From Rhodospirillales bacterium (GTDB lineage: Bacteria; Pseudomonadota; Alphaproteobacteria; Rhodospirillales; Casp-alpha2), in contig JAJFII010000036.1 of assembly GCA_021775095.1 (NCBI GenBank), forward strand, positions 1 through 56,088: DNA of 56,088 nt, read 5' to 3'. The position numbers and the translations under genes are program-made. Positions 35,840 through 45,378 of the stretch are shown here, piece after piece (the stretch's first letter is position 1; each line of letters opens with the position of its first letter). Below the pieces are notes generated by a model that had not been told where the DNA came from, searched no databases, and was given only the letters and a program-made list of their open reading frames with translations.

Positions 35840-37411
35840 CTATCCTATGACCACTGCGCAGCCATTACGCCGTTCATCACCGGCCGCCCACATGTTACCT
35901 TTTTCCGGCGTAAATCCAACACCATGGACGCCACCGAAGAACAGGTTTTTTTCCTGCCAGATTTGCGCGTCGTCAAAACCGGCAGCGATCTGTTCACTGA
36001 TGTCGCGCTCAAACCCCGCCTCCATATCCAGTCGTCGCCCCTCGAGGTGCAGGCGCGGGGCGGCGATGGCGTCCCGCAACGGCATTTGAAATGCCAGCAG
36101 GTTGACAAGAACCTGCAAAATCGCCGTGCGAATGCGATTGGACCCGCCCGAGCCCAGGGCTGTAATTCGACCGTCCGAGTGTCGCAACAGGCCTGGTGCC
36201 ATCATCGAACTGAGGCGAATATCGGTCAACCAGCGATGAAATCCCCTGGGATTGATGTCTTCTTCCCCGAGCATGTTATTGAGCATAATTCCCGTATCAG
36301 GCACGATATAACCTGCCCCTTCGCCATTCGACATGGTCAGTGCCGCAGCATTGCCGTCGCCGTCTATGACGCTGATATGGGTGGTACCCCGGTGAGATTT
36401 GGGAGCCCCCGAAATCTTAGTGCGGTAAAGCTCAAGCAGGTCCGGCGACAGCAAGTCGTTTGATTTTTGTTCGCCGTCGTCGGGGTTCAATCCGGTTTCG
36501 AACCGCGCCGGGTTGGTCATTTCCATGAACTGGACAAGGGTGTCCAGATGGGCTCGGCTGCCCGCCGCCATGCCGTCAAAGGTCAACCCCTGCAACAGGG
36601 CGAGAGCAAAGGCAATGAGAATACCGCCACTGGAGGGCGGCGGATTGGTCAAAAACGTCGCACCACAATAACTTGCGGCAAGCGGTTGCCGACGAATTAC
36701 CTCATACCGTTCGAGATCACGGCGCCGTAACGCCCCTCCCCTTTGACAGTCCCTATCCATTTGCGCCGACAGTTCGCCCTTGTAAAACAGGGCTTCACCT
36801 TCATGGGCGATGGCGTCGATCACATCGGCGAAGGCAGTATTGGAAAAATGCTCGCCGGCGGTAATCAGTTTCGAGGTATCTTTTTTTGACGCAAACAACT
36901 TACGGCTCTCGGGCGTCGCCATATAGATCGGACCGACCACTTGAAATATCCGGGCCTGCATCTCATTGATCACCAATCCGTCCCTGGCCAGCGCCAGGGC
37001 CGGTTCGACCACCCGTTTGACCGGCATACGCCCGAGTTCGCCAACAACATCAAATAATCCTTTCACGGCACCGGGAATGGCAATTGCCGCGCGGCCAATA
37101 TGAAATTCCTGGTGGGTCGTGCCAAAATCGCAGACAACGGGCGAAAAATCGCGTCCTTCCTCCGGCGCGTGGGCACCCGGAGTCTGTGCAAAAAAATCGT
37201 AGATCAGGGGGGTGGCACCGATGGGTGCCGCCATCAAAAATCCACCGCCGCCCATCGACGACAAAACCGGCTCACTGATGGCCGATGCAACCATCGCCGC
37301 CATTACCGCATCGAAGGCATTACCACCTTCTTCCAAAGTAATCTGGGCGGCTTTTACGGTTTCCGGGTGGCCGGCGGCTATGGCACCGGTTTTTCGTTTT
37401 GATCTGTTCAA
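35840..37411 (-). CDS. Gamma-glutamyltransferase family protein (Ntn hydrolase)
   Basis: 523 residues from TTG 37411 with AAGGGTGA as SD. N-terminal AAGHPETVKAAQITLEEGGNAFDA is typical. Autoprocessing nucleophile T343 is in HRGTTHISVIDGDGN, followed by SNGEGAGYIVPDTGIMLNN and GSGGSNRIRTAILQVL. No signal peptide is visible, so it is probably cytoplasmic, unlike classical periplasmic GGTs. It may hydrolyse a gamma-glutamyl or other amide bond. It is convergent with the GMC gene (41-bp gap), so its link to the importer is by proximity only. Confidence 0.87.
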   Translation of the reverse strand: MNRSKRKTGAIAAGHPETVKAAQITLEEGGNAFDAVMAAMVASAISEPVLSSMGGGGFLMAAPIGATPLIYDFFAQTPGAHAPEEGRDFSPVVCDFGTTHQEFHIGRAAIAIPGAVKGLFDVVGELGRMPVKRVVEPALALARDGLVINEMQARIFQVVGPIYMATPESRKLFASKKDTSKLITAGEHFSNTAFADVIDAIAHEGEALFYKGELSAQMDRDCQRGGALRRRDLERYEVIRRQPLAASYCGATFLTNPPPSSGGILIAFALALLQGLTFDGMAAGSRAHLDTLVQFMEMTNPARFETGLNPDDGEQKSNDLLSPDLLELYRTKISGAPKSHRGTTHISVIDGDGNAAALTMSNGEGAGYIVPDTGIMLNNMLGEEDINPRGFHRWLTDIRLSSMMAPGLLRHSDGRITALGSGGSNRIRTAILQVLVNLLAFQMPLRDAIAAPRLHLEGRRLDMEAGFERDISEQIAAGFDDAQIWQEKNLFFGGVHGVGFTPEKGNMWAAGDERRNGCAVVIG

Positions 37412-37600
37412 CTGGTATTCACCCTTTTATGCTGCTCGCCATCGGCCTTGATAGTCAGTCACTATCGCCGGTTTTGCAATGATTGCCCGGCGTAAATTGC
37501 AAAGCCTCCCGGCCATTCCTATTTATGTACAACTTATGAATTTCCCTGAGCGAATCTGTTCTATATGCTAGCCGAATATTATTTCCTAAAAGGGTGCCTT

Positions 37601-38203
37601 ATGAAAATTGTTACTGTATTGATTGTTGGTTTGACTATCGGCCTAACACAACCCTCGCCAGCTTATGCCGATGACGGCATGCTCAACGCCCTGTCTCTGA
37701 TCCCCCTACCTGCGAAAAAGGTCATTCAGGTTCAAGCACTTGACGATTCCGATGATAATCTGGCGCTGCTCGCTGAAATTGAAAAAAGACTGTTGCAAAA
37801 CGGTTATGAACTGGTGAAAAAAGCTGACATCATTCTCAGTTTTGAAACCAGTGACCAAATCGGTGGCTGGAATTCGGCTTCCAAAGGGCACGTCCTTTCC
37901 CTGGAAGCCAGTGGCGGTCGGGGCGGCGGCGAAAACCACAAGGCTCGGGTCAATGTTTACGATTCCAGCACCGGCGGTTTGTTGAACCCAAATCAAGGTG
38001 CCCAGAAAGCGACGTCAACCTCCAGCCAGTACCGGCTGGAAGTTTCCGTCGAAAGCCGGACAAACGGCAAAACCCTATGGCGTGCCTGGTCGGTGGCCGA
38101 CCTGCAATCTGGAGAGGGTTTAACACTAACCAAAAAAATGGTCCCGCTGCTGATCGACAATCTGGGAAAAACCGTCCGTAGCCAGGCTTTTTCTATCGAA
38201 TAA
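37601..38203 (+). CDS. Secreted protein of unknown function (DUF4136-like pattern)
   Basis: 200 residues from ATG 37601 (AAAGGGT SD). A signal peptide is present (MKIVTVLIVGLTIGLTQPSP, cleavage after AYA). The mature part has a beta-rich pattern with IEKRLLQNGYELVKKADIIL and a Ser/Gly-rich middle (SGGRGGGENHKARVNVYD). It recalls the envelope proteins with an ERLxxxGY...DADxxV pattern, but I cannot place it firmly. No lipobox Cys, so it is a periplasmic or exported soluble protein. Monocistronic. Confidence 0.7.
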   Translation: MKIVTVLIVGLTIGLTQPSPAYADDGMLNALSLIPLPAKKVIQVQALDDSDDNLALLAEIEKRLLQNGYELVKKADIILSFETSDQIGGWNSASKGHVLSLEASGGRGGGENHKARVNVYDSSTGGLLNPNQGAQKATSTSSQYRLEVSVESRTNGKTLWRAWSVADLQSGEGLTLTKKMVPLLIDNLGKTVRSQAFSIE

Positions 38204-38298
38204 ATCCTCGCTTTTGACTAACCTGCCGCCGACCTTTCTCCCTGCCCTAGGCGGGACGGGCTCCTTACATATCGACATATCGGACAAAGGTTTTATAA

Positions 38299-38314
38299 TT
38301 CGATATTTCTAGAA
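38299..38314. promoter_or_regulatory. Operator candidate upstream of the ArsR-type gene
   Basis: TTCGATATTTCTAGAA shares TTCGATA with the perfect palindrome found after the gene (38709-38724). It directly follows a TATAAT (38294-38299) and lies 42 bp before the ArsR start, where an autorepressor would bind. Confidence 0.5.
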
Positions 38315-38355
38315 TTATAGTTGTAATTTAGTCGGCCCCGTGCCATAGTGCGTCC

Positions 38356-38682
38356 ATGGAAATGGATCAGGCGGCAAAATGTTTAAGTGAACTGGGTAAC
38401 CCGACCCGACTTGCGGTTTTTCGCTTGTTGGTTCGCGCCGGCGACCAGGGCTTGACGGTAGGCGGCATTCAGAAACACCTGGAAATTCCCGCATCAACCC
38501 TATCCCATCACCTTTCCCATCTGGTTTGGGCGGGATTGATTCTCCAGGAGCGTGACGGGCGAACCCTGCATTGCCGGACACAACCGGGCGTGATGGATGA
38601 ACTGGTCGGATTTTTAAGGGATGAATGCTGCAAGGGATTTGGCGATATGACAGAAGTTAGCGCTGTGAAGACGGCCGGATAA
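38356..38682 (+). CDS. ArsR-family winged-helix transcription repressor
   Basis: 108 residues. DQAAKCLSELGNPTRLAVFRLL is the ArsR/SmtB start, and the recognition helix is IPASTLSHHLSHLVWAGLI, followed by the wing QERDGRTLHCRT. Cys residues near the C terminus (C67-type in TLHCRT and ECCKGF) could sense a thiophilic compound such as As(III). It lies 65 bp upstream of the ArsP-like permease gene in one probable operon; operator-like repeats flank it on both sides. Confidence 0.9.
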   Translation: MEMDQAAKCLSELGNPTRLAVFRLLVRAGDQGLTVGGIQKHLEIPASTLSHHLSHLVWAGLILQERDGRTLHCRTQPGVMDELVGFLRDECCKGFGDMTEVSAVKTAG

Positions 38683-38708
38683 CCGACCGTTTTTTATTAA
38701 TCAAATAT

Positions 38709-38724
38709 TTCGATAAATATCGAA
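38709..38724. promoter_or_regulatory. Perfect palindromic operator candidate before the permease gene
   Basis: TTCGATA-AA-TATCGAA is a perfect inverted repeat in the 65-bp gap between the regulator and the permease. The half-site TTCGATA recurs upstream of the regulator gene. Its position, 23 bp before the permease start, fits repressor control. Confidence 0.6.
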
Positions 38725-38747
38725 GTATTTTATAGTCAGGTGAGATC

Positions 38748-39815
38748 ATGACAATTTTGCAACAGCTGCAGGCGACCCACCTCCCGCCCTACTTTCGGCG
38801 GTTGACCCCTGACCGGGTTATCCTGGCGATGGTTACGTTGGTCGCTGTTATCACCGTTTTCGATCCGCCCCAAACCCTCGACAGTTTGCAATTCACCGTT
38901 CGTGCCCTGGTTTCAATTCTGCCGTTTTTTATTCTTTCCATTGGCGTTGCGGCCTATGCCAAAGCCAGCGGCGCCGAACATCTGATTGCTGCAATTTTTG
39001 CCGGCAAACCGCGGCGCATGATTTTCCTGGCCGCCCTGTTCGGTGCCTTGTCACCGTTTTGTTCGTGTGGAGTCATCCCCCTGGTCGCCGGCCTGTTGGC
39101 GGCCGGTGTACCGCTAGCACCGGTCATGGCCTTTTGGTTAAGCTCGCCCCTAATGGATCCGGAGATGTTTATCATCAGTGCTGCGGCCATTGGCCTGCCG
39201 TTCACGGTCGCCAAAACCCTTGCCGCTATTGGCATTGGGTTATTGGGTGGGTTTCTAACTCATATCCTGCAAAAATCGGGCGGTTTGGCGCAGCCGTTGC
39301 GGATTGGTGATACCGGTACCGGTTGCAGAGTGTCCTGTCGCTCCCGACCGACCCCTGCAGTGGTAAATTGGAAACCCTGGCGGGACCCAACGAGCCGGGC
39401 GGCATTTTGGAACTCTTTCACAGACAACGGCTGGTTCCTCGGCCGTTGGCTGACTTTGGCTTTCCTGATAGAGAGCCTGATGGTCGCCTACGTGCCGGCA
39501 TCGACGATTTCAGGGTGGTTGGGGAGCGACGCCTGGTGGACAATCCCGCTGGCGGTTGGCCTCGGCATCCCGACCTATCTAAATGGATTTGCCGCCGTAC
39601 CTTTGATCGCCAGCTTAATCGATATGGGTATGATGCCCGGTGCCGCCATGGCCTTTATGATTGCCGGCGGTGTTACCAGTGTTCCGGCCGCCCTGGCAGT
39701 ATTTGCCCTGGCCCGCAGGCCGCTATTTGCCTGGTATCTCTTTTTATCCTTAACCGGCGCTTTGCTGTCCGGTCTTGCCTATCAGGCAGCCATCAATGGG
39801 TTGGTACTTCCCTGA
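38748..39815 (+). CDS. ArsP/DUF318-type permease
   Basis: 355 residues with about 8-10 membrane helices. The family motif FCSCGVIPLVAGLLAAGVPL (adjacent Cys residues) is present, followed by APVMAFWLSSPLMDPEMF, typical of PF03773 permeases. Characterised members (ArsP) export trivalent organoarsenicals. SD AGGTGAGATC precedes ATG 38748. Controlled in all likelihood by the ArsR-type repressor encoded just upstream. Exact substrate uncertain. Confidence 0.88.
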   Translation: MTILQQLQATHLPPYFRRLTPDRVILAMVTLVAVITVFDPPQTLDSLQFTVRALVSILPFFILSIGVAAYAKASGAEHLIAAIFAGKPRRMIFLAALFGALSPFCSCGVIPLVAGLLAAGVPLAPVMAFWLSSPLMDPEMFIISAAAIGLPFTVAKTLAAIGIGLLGGFLTHILQKSGGLAQPLRIGDTGTGCRVSCRSRPTPAVVNWKPWRDPTSRAAFWNSFTDNGWFLGRWLTLAFLIESLMVAYVPASTISGWLGSDAWWTIPLAVGLGIPTYLNGFAAVPLIASLIDMGMMPGAAMAFMIAGGVTSVPAALAVFALARRPLFAWYLFLSLTGALLSGLAYQAAINGLVLP

Positions 39816-40026
39816 GCGGTTAAAGCCGGAGACGATGATCCCGATGACTGGTATTGCGTGCGAGGCAGCCCAGATCTGCTGTATGAAACGATCCCACCGG
39901 GCTCTCAACGGTTCCGCCTGAGATGTTGTTGCAAGCCGCCGGCACGCACTCCTTCGTTGTTTTGCTCACCCAGCCGCACGTTTAAAAGTTTGCCGGCCGG
40001 CGGTGCGCCGTTCACTGCGCGGCGGG

Positions 40027-40422
40027 TTATCCGTCCATTAGACTTTCACCTTGACGCGACAGCTCAAGGGCGCTCATGGCCCAGCCTGCCAATTTATTCA
40101 GTTCGTCCTGACCAAATCCAAAGTCGCCCGCAATGGTGCCGATCATATCTGATTCAGCGTCATGCAGATAATTGTCGGCATAGGCCAGGGTCAACAATTC
40201 CAGCATAGCGATCACCCGTGATTTGCGGTCTGTGAATGCCGAAACGTCCGGATCGGCCAGAACGGATGTCATGTCCGGGTTGGCGGTTAATCCCAAACGG
40301 TCTTTCAAGTCATTCAGGGCCTGGCGTTCACTCAGGTCGTCCTCACCGTCAATCATGCTGATGCGTTGGGCAAGAACGAGAAAAGACGCTTTTTGTGTTT
40401 GGTTCAAAAGATGAAGAAACAT
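40027..40422 (-). CDS. TerB-like protein
   Basis: 131 residues, all-helical: MFLHLLNQTQKASFLVLAQR, ISMIDGEDDLSERQALNDLK, LLTLAYADNYLHDAESDMIG. The pattern of acidic helix-loop-helix pairs (MIDGEDD, NYLHDAESD) resembles TerB-type tellurite-resistance/metal-binding domains. Stand-alone gene, divergent from hisZ. The 211 bp between the permease stop and this gene's stop hold nothing recognisable. Confidence 0.72.
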   Translation of the reverse strand: MFLHLLNQTQKASFLVLAQRISMIDGEDDLSERQALNDLKDRLGLTANPDMTSVLADPDVSAFTDRKSRVIAMLELLTLAYADNYLHDAESDMIGTIAGDFGFGQDELNKLAGWAMSALELSRQGESLMDG

Positions 40423-40622
40423 GCCGGTTGCTCCCTGATTTTGTTGCCTGATGTGAACTCAAACAGAATTTGTCGATCAGGGAAAGAGCCGATCCGCAAG
40501 CAACCCCATTTTCCTGTGCAAAAACCATGGAGGTACTTGATGAATCCGGGTAACACCGTTAGGAAACACCAGTCTTAAGATGCACATTTTATTCCGTTGA
40601 CCGAATTCCTGAGGAAGGCTCC

Positions 40623-41783
40623 ATGACCGAAACACAAAAGATGGCCCTTTTGCCAGCTGGCATGGCCGACATCCTGCCACCGGATGCCACCTTCGAAGCC
40701 GCCACCCTAAACCGGTTAATGACGGTCTTCTCGGGACATGGTTATGAGCGCATCAAACCGCCGCTCATCGAGTTTGAAGACGGGTTATTGGCCGGTTTAG
40801 GCACTGCTATGGCGTCACAGACATTTCGGCTGATGGATCCGGTTTCCCAACGCATGATGGGGGTTCGCGCCGACATGACGCCGCAAATTGCCCGCATTGC
40901 CGCAACACGATTGAAAAACTTCGAACGTCCCCTGCGCCTGTGTTATGCCGGTGAAGTGTTGCGGGTAAAAGGCACCCAACTGCGCCCGGAACGGCAATTT
41001 ACTCAGGTCGGTGCCGAAATCATTGGCGCCGCACAGGCTCAGGCCGACGTCGAGGTAATTCTCATGGCCATCCGGGCGTTGACGGATCTTGGTGCCGACG
41101 GTTTGTCCGTGGACCTGGCCATACCAACCTTGGTACCTGCCCTGTGTGAAGAATTTTCGATCCGTGGCGACGTCGCCAACCAATTGCGGCTGGCGCTGGA
41201 CCGCAAAGACGCCGCCACCGTCGCCGGCCTGGCCGAACAGATCGGCCCGTCAACTGCGGCCCTGTTGGGCGCGTTGTTAAATGCAGCAGGTCCGGCTGAA
41301 CAAACCTTAAATGAATTAAACGCCATGAAATTTGGTCCGGCCGCAGCAAAGGAATGCGAAACCCTGAGTGAGGTCGCACGCCTGATTAGCGACGCAGTTC
41401 CCGGCATCCAAATCACCATCGACCCCGTCGAAAATAGGGGCTTCGAGTATCACAGTGGTGTCACTTATACATTTTTTGCCCGCGGCGTCCGCGGCGAACT
41501 TGGCAACGGCGGTCGGTACCTGGCGGAAAACGGCAGCGACACCGGCGAGTTGGCGACCGGATTCACTTTGTTTATGGACAGCATCCTGCGCGCCCTTCCG
41601 AGCCCACAACACCAATCGCGGGTTTATGTGCCCCAGGGTACGCCGTCGGCGCAGTCGGACAAACTTCGCGCCGACGGGTGGTCGGCCGTTGCTGGTCTGG
41701 CTGAAACTAACGACGTCAAACAGGAAGCCCAACGCCTGCGTTGCACCCATGTGCTGCTGGCTGGCGACATTCAAAAACTGTAA
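40623..41783 (+). CDS. hisZ: ATP phosphoribosyltransferase regulatory subunit HisZ
   Basis: 386 residues, a histidyl-tRNA-synthetase-like protein without the tRNA-binding end: LLPAGMADILPPDA, FRLMDPVSQRMMGVRADMTPQIARIAA (motif-2-like), RLCYAGEVLRVKGTQLRPERQFTQVGAEIIG, and FEYHSGVTYTFFARGVRGELGNGGRY. HisZ partners the short form of HisG in the first step of histidine synthesis. GAGGAAGG ribosome site before ATG 40623. hisZ-purA adjacency is common in alphaproteobacteria. hisG is not in the window. Confidence 0.93.
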   Translation: MTETQKMALLPAGMADILPPDATFEAATLNRLMTVFSGHGYERIKPPLIEFEDGLLAGLGTAMASQTFRLMDPVSQRMMGVRADMTPQIARIAATRLKNFERPLRLCYAGEVLRVKGTQLRPERQFTQVGAEIIGAAQAQADVEVILMAIRALTDLGADGLSVDLAIPTLVPALCEEFSIRGDVANQLRLALDRKDAATVAGLAEQIGPSTAALLGALLNAAGPAEQTLNELNAMKFGPAAAKECETLSEVARLISDAVPGIQITIDPVENRGFEYHSGVTYTFFARGVRGELGNGGRYLAENGSDTGELATGFTLFMDSILRALPSPQHQSRVYVPQGTPSAQSDKLRADGWSAVAGLAETNDVKQEAQRLRCTHVLLAGDIQKL

Positions 41784-41808
41784 TTCGATTAAGGAAGGTT
41801 AATTCAAA

Positions 41809-43101
41809 ATGGCCAATGTAGTTGTGGTTGGGTCCCAATGGGGCGACGAAGGGAAAGGCAAAATTGTCGATTGGCTTTCCGAACGAGCCGATGTTGTCGT
41901 TCGTTTTCAGGGCGGCCATAATGCCGGGCATACCTTGGTGATTGACGGCGTCGTTTACAAACTCAGCCTGTTGCCATCGGGTATCGTGCGCCCGGGCAAA
42001 GCGTCAATTATTGGCAACGGCGTCGTCCTGGATCCATGGGCCCTTTTGTCAGAAATTGCCTCCATTCACAAACAAGGTGTCGCCGTCAGCCCCGACAACC
42101 TGAAGATTTCAGAACAGGCCGTGTTGATCCTGCCGCTGCACCGGAACCTCGATCTGGCTCGGGAAAAAGCCGCCGGTTCGGCCAAAATTGGCACCACCGG
42201 CCGAGGGATTGGCCCGGCCTATGAAGACAAAACCGCGCGCCGGGCGATTCGCCTTGGCGACCTGGCAGACTTAGACGAACTGCAGGGTAAAATTGACCGG
42301 TTGTTGTTCCATCATAATGCTTTGCTCCGTGGAATGGGCATGGAAGAGGTCTCCGGCGAGGTCTTAATGCGCGAACTCGTCGAGGTAGCACCCAAGGTCC
42401 TGCCCTATGCCGGAGCAGTCTGGAAGGACATGGATAAAGCCCGCCGTCGTGGCGACCGGATTCTATTTGAAGGTGCCCAGGGAACCATGCTTGATATTGA
42501 CCACGGCACCTATCCCTTTGTAACCTCATCAAACGTGGTTGCCGGTCAGGCAGCAGTCGGGTCCGGATTGGGACCAAAAGCCATCGATTTTGTCCTGGGT
42601 ATCACCAAAGCCTACACTACCCGCGTCGGTAGTGGGCCGTTTCCAACCGAACTGAAAAACAACATCGGTCAGCTTTTGGGCGAACGCGGGCACGAGTTCG
42701 GTACCGTCACCGGTCGCCCTCGACGCTGTGGCTGGTTTGATGCCGTTCTGGTCCGCCAGGCCGTCAAGGTCAACGGCATCACCGGAATTGCCCTGACCAA
42801 GTTGGACGTTCTCGATGGGGTCGGCGATTTGGATGTCTGTACGGGTTACCGGATTGATGGCGAAATTTATGATCACCTACCGGCGTCAACCGTCCGCCAG
42901 GCGAAGGTTGAACCGATTTACGAGACCATGGAGGGATGGACGGAAAGCACCCAGGGCGCACGCTCGTGGGCGGAACTTCCGGCGACATGCATCAAATACA
43001 TTCGCCGAATTGAAGAACTGATTGAAGCTCCCGTCACTCTGCTTTCGACTTCTCCGGAGCGTGACGATACGATTTTGGTTAACGATCCCTTCGCCGATTA
43101 A
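41809..43101 (+). CDS. purA: Adenylosuccinate synthetase PurA
   Basis: 430 residues with the full set of PurA signatures: [20 protein letters not shown] (GTP/IMP loop and catalytic Asp), [10 protein letters not shown] (catalytic His), [50 protein letters not shown]. It converts IMP and aspartate to adenylosuccinate. AAGGAAGG lies before ATG 41809, 25 bp after hisZ, so co-transcription is likely. A CtrA-like box overlaps its stop codon. Confidence 0.98.
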   Translation: MANVVVVGSQWGDEGKGKIVDWLSERADVVVRFQGGHNAGHTLVIDGVVYKLSLLPSGIVRPGKASIIGNGVVLDPWALLSEIASIHKQGVAVSPDNLKISEQAVLILPLHRNLDLAREKAAGSAKIGTTGRGIGPAYEDKTARRAIRLGDLADLDELQGKIDRLLFHHNALLRGMGMEEVSGEVLMRELVEVAPKVLPYAGAVWKDMDKARRRGDRILFEGAQGTMLDIDHGTYPFVTSSNVVAGQAAVGSGLGPKAIDFVLGITKAYTTRVGSGPFPTELKNNIGQLLGERGHEFGTVTGRPRRCGWFDAVLVRQAVKVNGITGIALTKLDVLDGVGDLDVCTGYRIDGEIYDHLPASTVRQAKVEPIYETMEGWTESTQGARSWAELPATCIKYIRRIEELIEAPVTLLSTSPERDDTILVNDPFAD

Positions 43102-43112
43102 CCATAAATTAA
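43098..43112 (+). promoter_or_regulatory. CtrA-binding-site candidate (TTAA-N7-TTAA)
   Basis: TTAACCATAAATTAAC matches the alphaproteobacterial CtrA consensus TTAA-N7-TTAAC, including the preferred CCAT after the first half. It overlaps the purA stop codon and lies 126 bp upstream of the pseudokinase gene, an acceptable promoter position. Confidence 0.6.
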
Positions 43113-43237
43113 CCCTTGCTTCGAGCGCAAAATCAAAACACCGTTGTAATTTATGGGTTTTATGGCTAAAATCTGCGGTGATTGACCAATGTCGGCCTGA
43201 CAGGAACGTTTCGGCCTGCATTAGGGACTAGGAATTT

Positions 43238-45352
43238 GTGACCATGGCAGAACAGCCTTTGGAAGCGGATGAAGTCGCAGGTGTGGTCCCGCCAGAGATG
43301 GCGGAGATGTTTGAGCCTGCGGATGCTCCGGCAGAAAATGCACCGCAACGCAGTGGCGCGGGCGGTCCTGTGATTCTTAAGGACCGCTACATGCTCGACA
43401 CGGCTACGCCCTTAACGGAATTCGATTCGCCGTCCGCAAAGGCCTACATGGTTGAGGACAGACGCGACCTGGGACGCAAGCTGTTTGCCTTGATATGTTC
43501 ACCGGAAATCCCAACCCGCCTGTCGACCATTCGCAAACAAAAGGAAGATGAAAGCCCCGGTCGCCTTGACTTGGTTGATTGGGACGTCATTTACTGGCCC
43601 CCCCTCGGCCAGCGGACCATGGCCGTTATATATGGACGTCCCCTGGGCGGCCGGGTACAAAACCGCCTTGCCCGCAAGGAAACAAAAATCACCGAATACG
43701 ACGTTCCGCGCAAATTAGCAGAACCCCTTGCCAGTGTGCTGCAAAATATGGCGGCAAAAGAGGCACCCCACCGGGCCATTCGCGCAGATAACATCTTTTT
43801 CCTGGATGAAGATATGACCGAAATCGCCGTCGGCGAAAATGTCACGTCGCCACCTGGTTTTGATCAACCAACCATATATGAGCCGATTGAACGGGCCATG
43901 GCGGATCCAACGGGCCGCGGCGTTGGGACAACCCACGATGATATTTTTGCCCTCGGCGTGACCATCGGCATCCTGGTACTTGGTCACAACCCGGTCGCAA
44001 AAATCAAGGACGATGATTTAATTCTGGCGCGCCTTGATCAAGGCTCCTATACGGTTATTTTTGGCAATTCGCGAATTCCATTGCCATTGCTGGAGCCCTT
44101 GCGCGGCATGCTCAATGACGACCCGGCTGCGCGCTGGGACTACAACGAAATATCCAACTGGCTGACCGGACAAAGGACTACTGCCGCCAAGAAAAAACCC
44201 ATTAAAAAAGCTGAACTGCCGTTCTCGTTCCGGGGCAAAGAATACGTCAGCCCGCGCGCTCTGGCCCGTCACTTCTCGGAAAAAATTCCGGACGCCGTTA
44301 AGGCGGCCAGCGACGACACGTTTGAAGTCTGGCTCAAACGGTCCCTGGGTGCGGCCGAAATGGCCAGCGCCGTGAATAGCCTTATCCAAAACGCCAAATT
44401 CCATAAAGACGGCTACCAGGGAAAGGACGAATTCGTGGTCTGTAACCTATGTATGATTTTGGACCCTTCGGGGCCAATTCGCTATAAGTCTGTGGCCTTC
44501 ATGCCCGACGGGTTCGCGCCAATGATCGCATCGGAAATGTTGCATAACAACCAGAGCCAGATGGTTGGTGAAATCCTCTCCCATGACATCACGTCGACGT
44601 GGTTTAATCTTCAGTCTCCGCCGTTCCCTGGAACCTCCGAATTACGTGCCAACTTTTCCACCTTGAAGGGATTTCTCAGCATTAAGGAAATCGGATACGG
44701 CCTGGAACGGGCGCTCTATGAAATCAACCCCAGCCTGCCCTGCCACAGCCCATTGATCGCTCATGACTATGTTTTGCTGATCGAGCATGTATTGCCGTCG
44801 CTCGACGCCGCTGCAGGCCATGCGGATACCAATCAGCGACCCATTGATCGCCATATCGCGGCGTTCATTGCGGCCCGATTTGATCAGGATATTCATCCCC
44901 ATTTGAAAGCCCTGGGAAGTGACGCCCGTGACACGTCAATTATCGGATTGTTAAGCCTCTATGCATTTTTGCAGTGGAAATTGCGGGAACAGCAGGTTTT
45001 AGGCCTGGCCAGTTGGGTCGGTGGACTATTAGGTCCGGCTATAAACAGCTACCACAATCGCATTACCCGTGGCGACATCGAAAAGGAAATTCCGCGTCTG
45101 GTTCGCAAGGGCAGTTTGCCGGAGTTGTTTGACCTGGTCGATAACGCGGAACGCCGCAAAGATGACCGCGACGGATATGCCGAAGCGCGCGCCGAATGGT
45201 TAGCGGCGGAAGAAGAAGTGCGCGACATTGAAGGTGCCGGCGACGAACGCATTACGAAAGCAGAAAGAGCAGGCCAGCAAGCCGCTGCAGTCCTCGCAAT
45301 CGTAATCACCCTGACGGTGGTTACGCTTCTGCTTATTTTACAAACTTGGTAA
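43238..45352 (+). CDS. Membrane-anchored protein-kinase-like protein (predicted pseudokinase)
   Basis: 704 residues (GTG 43238; ATG 43244 is nearly as likely). An N-terminal kinase-like domain can be traced: APHRAIRADNIFFLDEDM (residues 177-194) occupies the catalytic-loop position, with HRA instead of HRD though the following Asn is kept, and the metal-binding DFG position reads AVGE (near 200). DDIFALGVTIGILVLGHNPV fits subdomain IX. So catalytic residues are largely lost. A central ~300-residue region is unrecognised, followed by an acidic/charged helical stretch (AEARAEWLAAEEEVRDIEGA) and one C-terminal membrane helix (AAVLAIVITLTVVTLLLILQ): a tail-anchored topology. The membrane protein encoded 26 bp downstream is a likely partner. 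Confidence 0.82.
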   Translation: MTMAEQPLEADEVAGVVPPEMAEMFEPADAPAENAPQRSGAGGPVILKDRYMLDTATPLTEFDSPSAKAYMVEDRRDLGRKLFALICSPEIPTRLSTIRKQKEDESPGRLDLVDWDVIYWPPLGQRTMAVIYGRPLGGRVQNRLARKETKITEYDVPRKLAEPLASVLQNMAAKEAPHRAIRADNIFFLDEDMTEIAVGENVTSPPGFDQPTIYEPIERAMADPTGRGVGTTHDDIFALGVTIGILVLGHNPVAKIKDDDLILARLDQGSYTVIFGNSRIPLPLLEPLRGMLNDDPAARWDYNEISNWLTGQRTTAAKKKPIKKAELPFSFRGKEYVSPRALARHFSEKIPDAVKAASDDTFEVWLKRSLGAAEMASAVNSLIQNAKFHKDGYQGKDEFVVCNLCMILDPSGPIRYKSVAFMPDGFAPMIASEMLHNNQSQMVGEILSHDITSTWFNLQSPPFPGTSELRANFSTLKGFLSIKEIGYGLERALYEINPSLPCHSPLIAHDYVLLIEHVLPSLDAAAGHADTNQRPIDRHIAAFIAARFDQDIHPHLKALGSDARDTSIIGLLSLYAFLQWKLREQQVLGLASWVGGLLGPAINSYHNRITRGDIEKEIPRLVRKGSLPELFDLVDNAERRKDDRDGYAEARAEWLAAEEEVRDIEGAGDERITKAERAGQQAAAVLAIVITLTVVTLLLILQTW

Positions 45353-45378
45353 CAACGTCAGATTTGGATTAGGCACGA

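Noticed and set aside
39816-40026. GC-rich 211-bp gap after the ArsP-like gene, with overlapping short frames
   Set aside because: No ribosome site or recognisable protein; GCCGGCCGGC-like palindromic stretches have no T-run to call a terminator.
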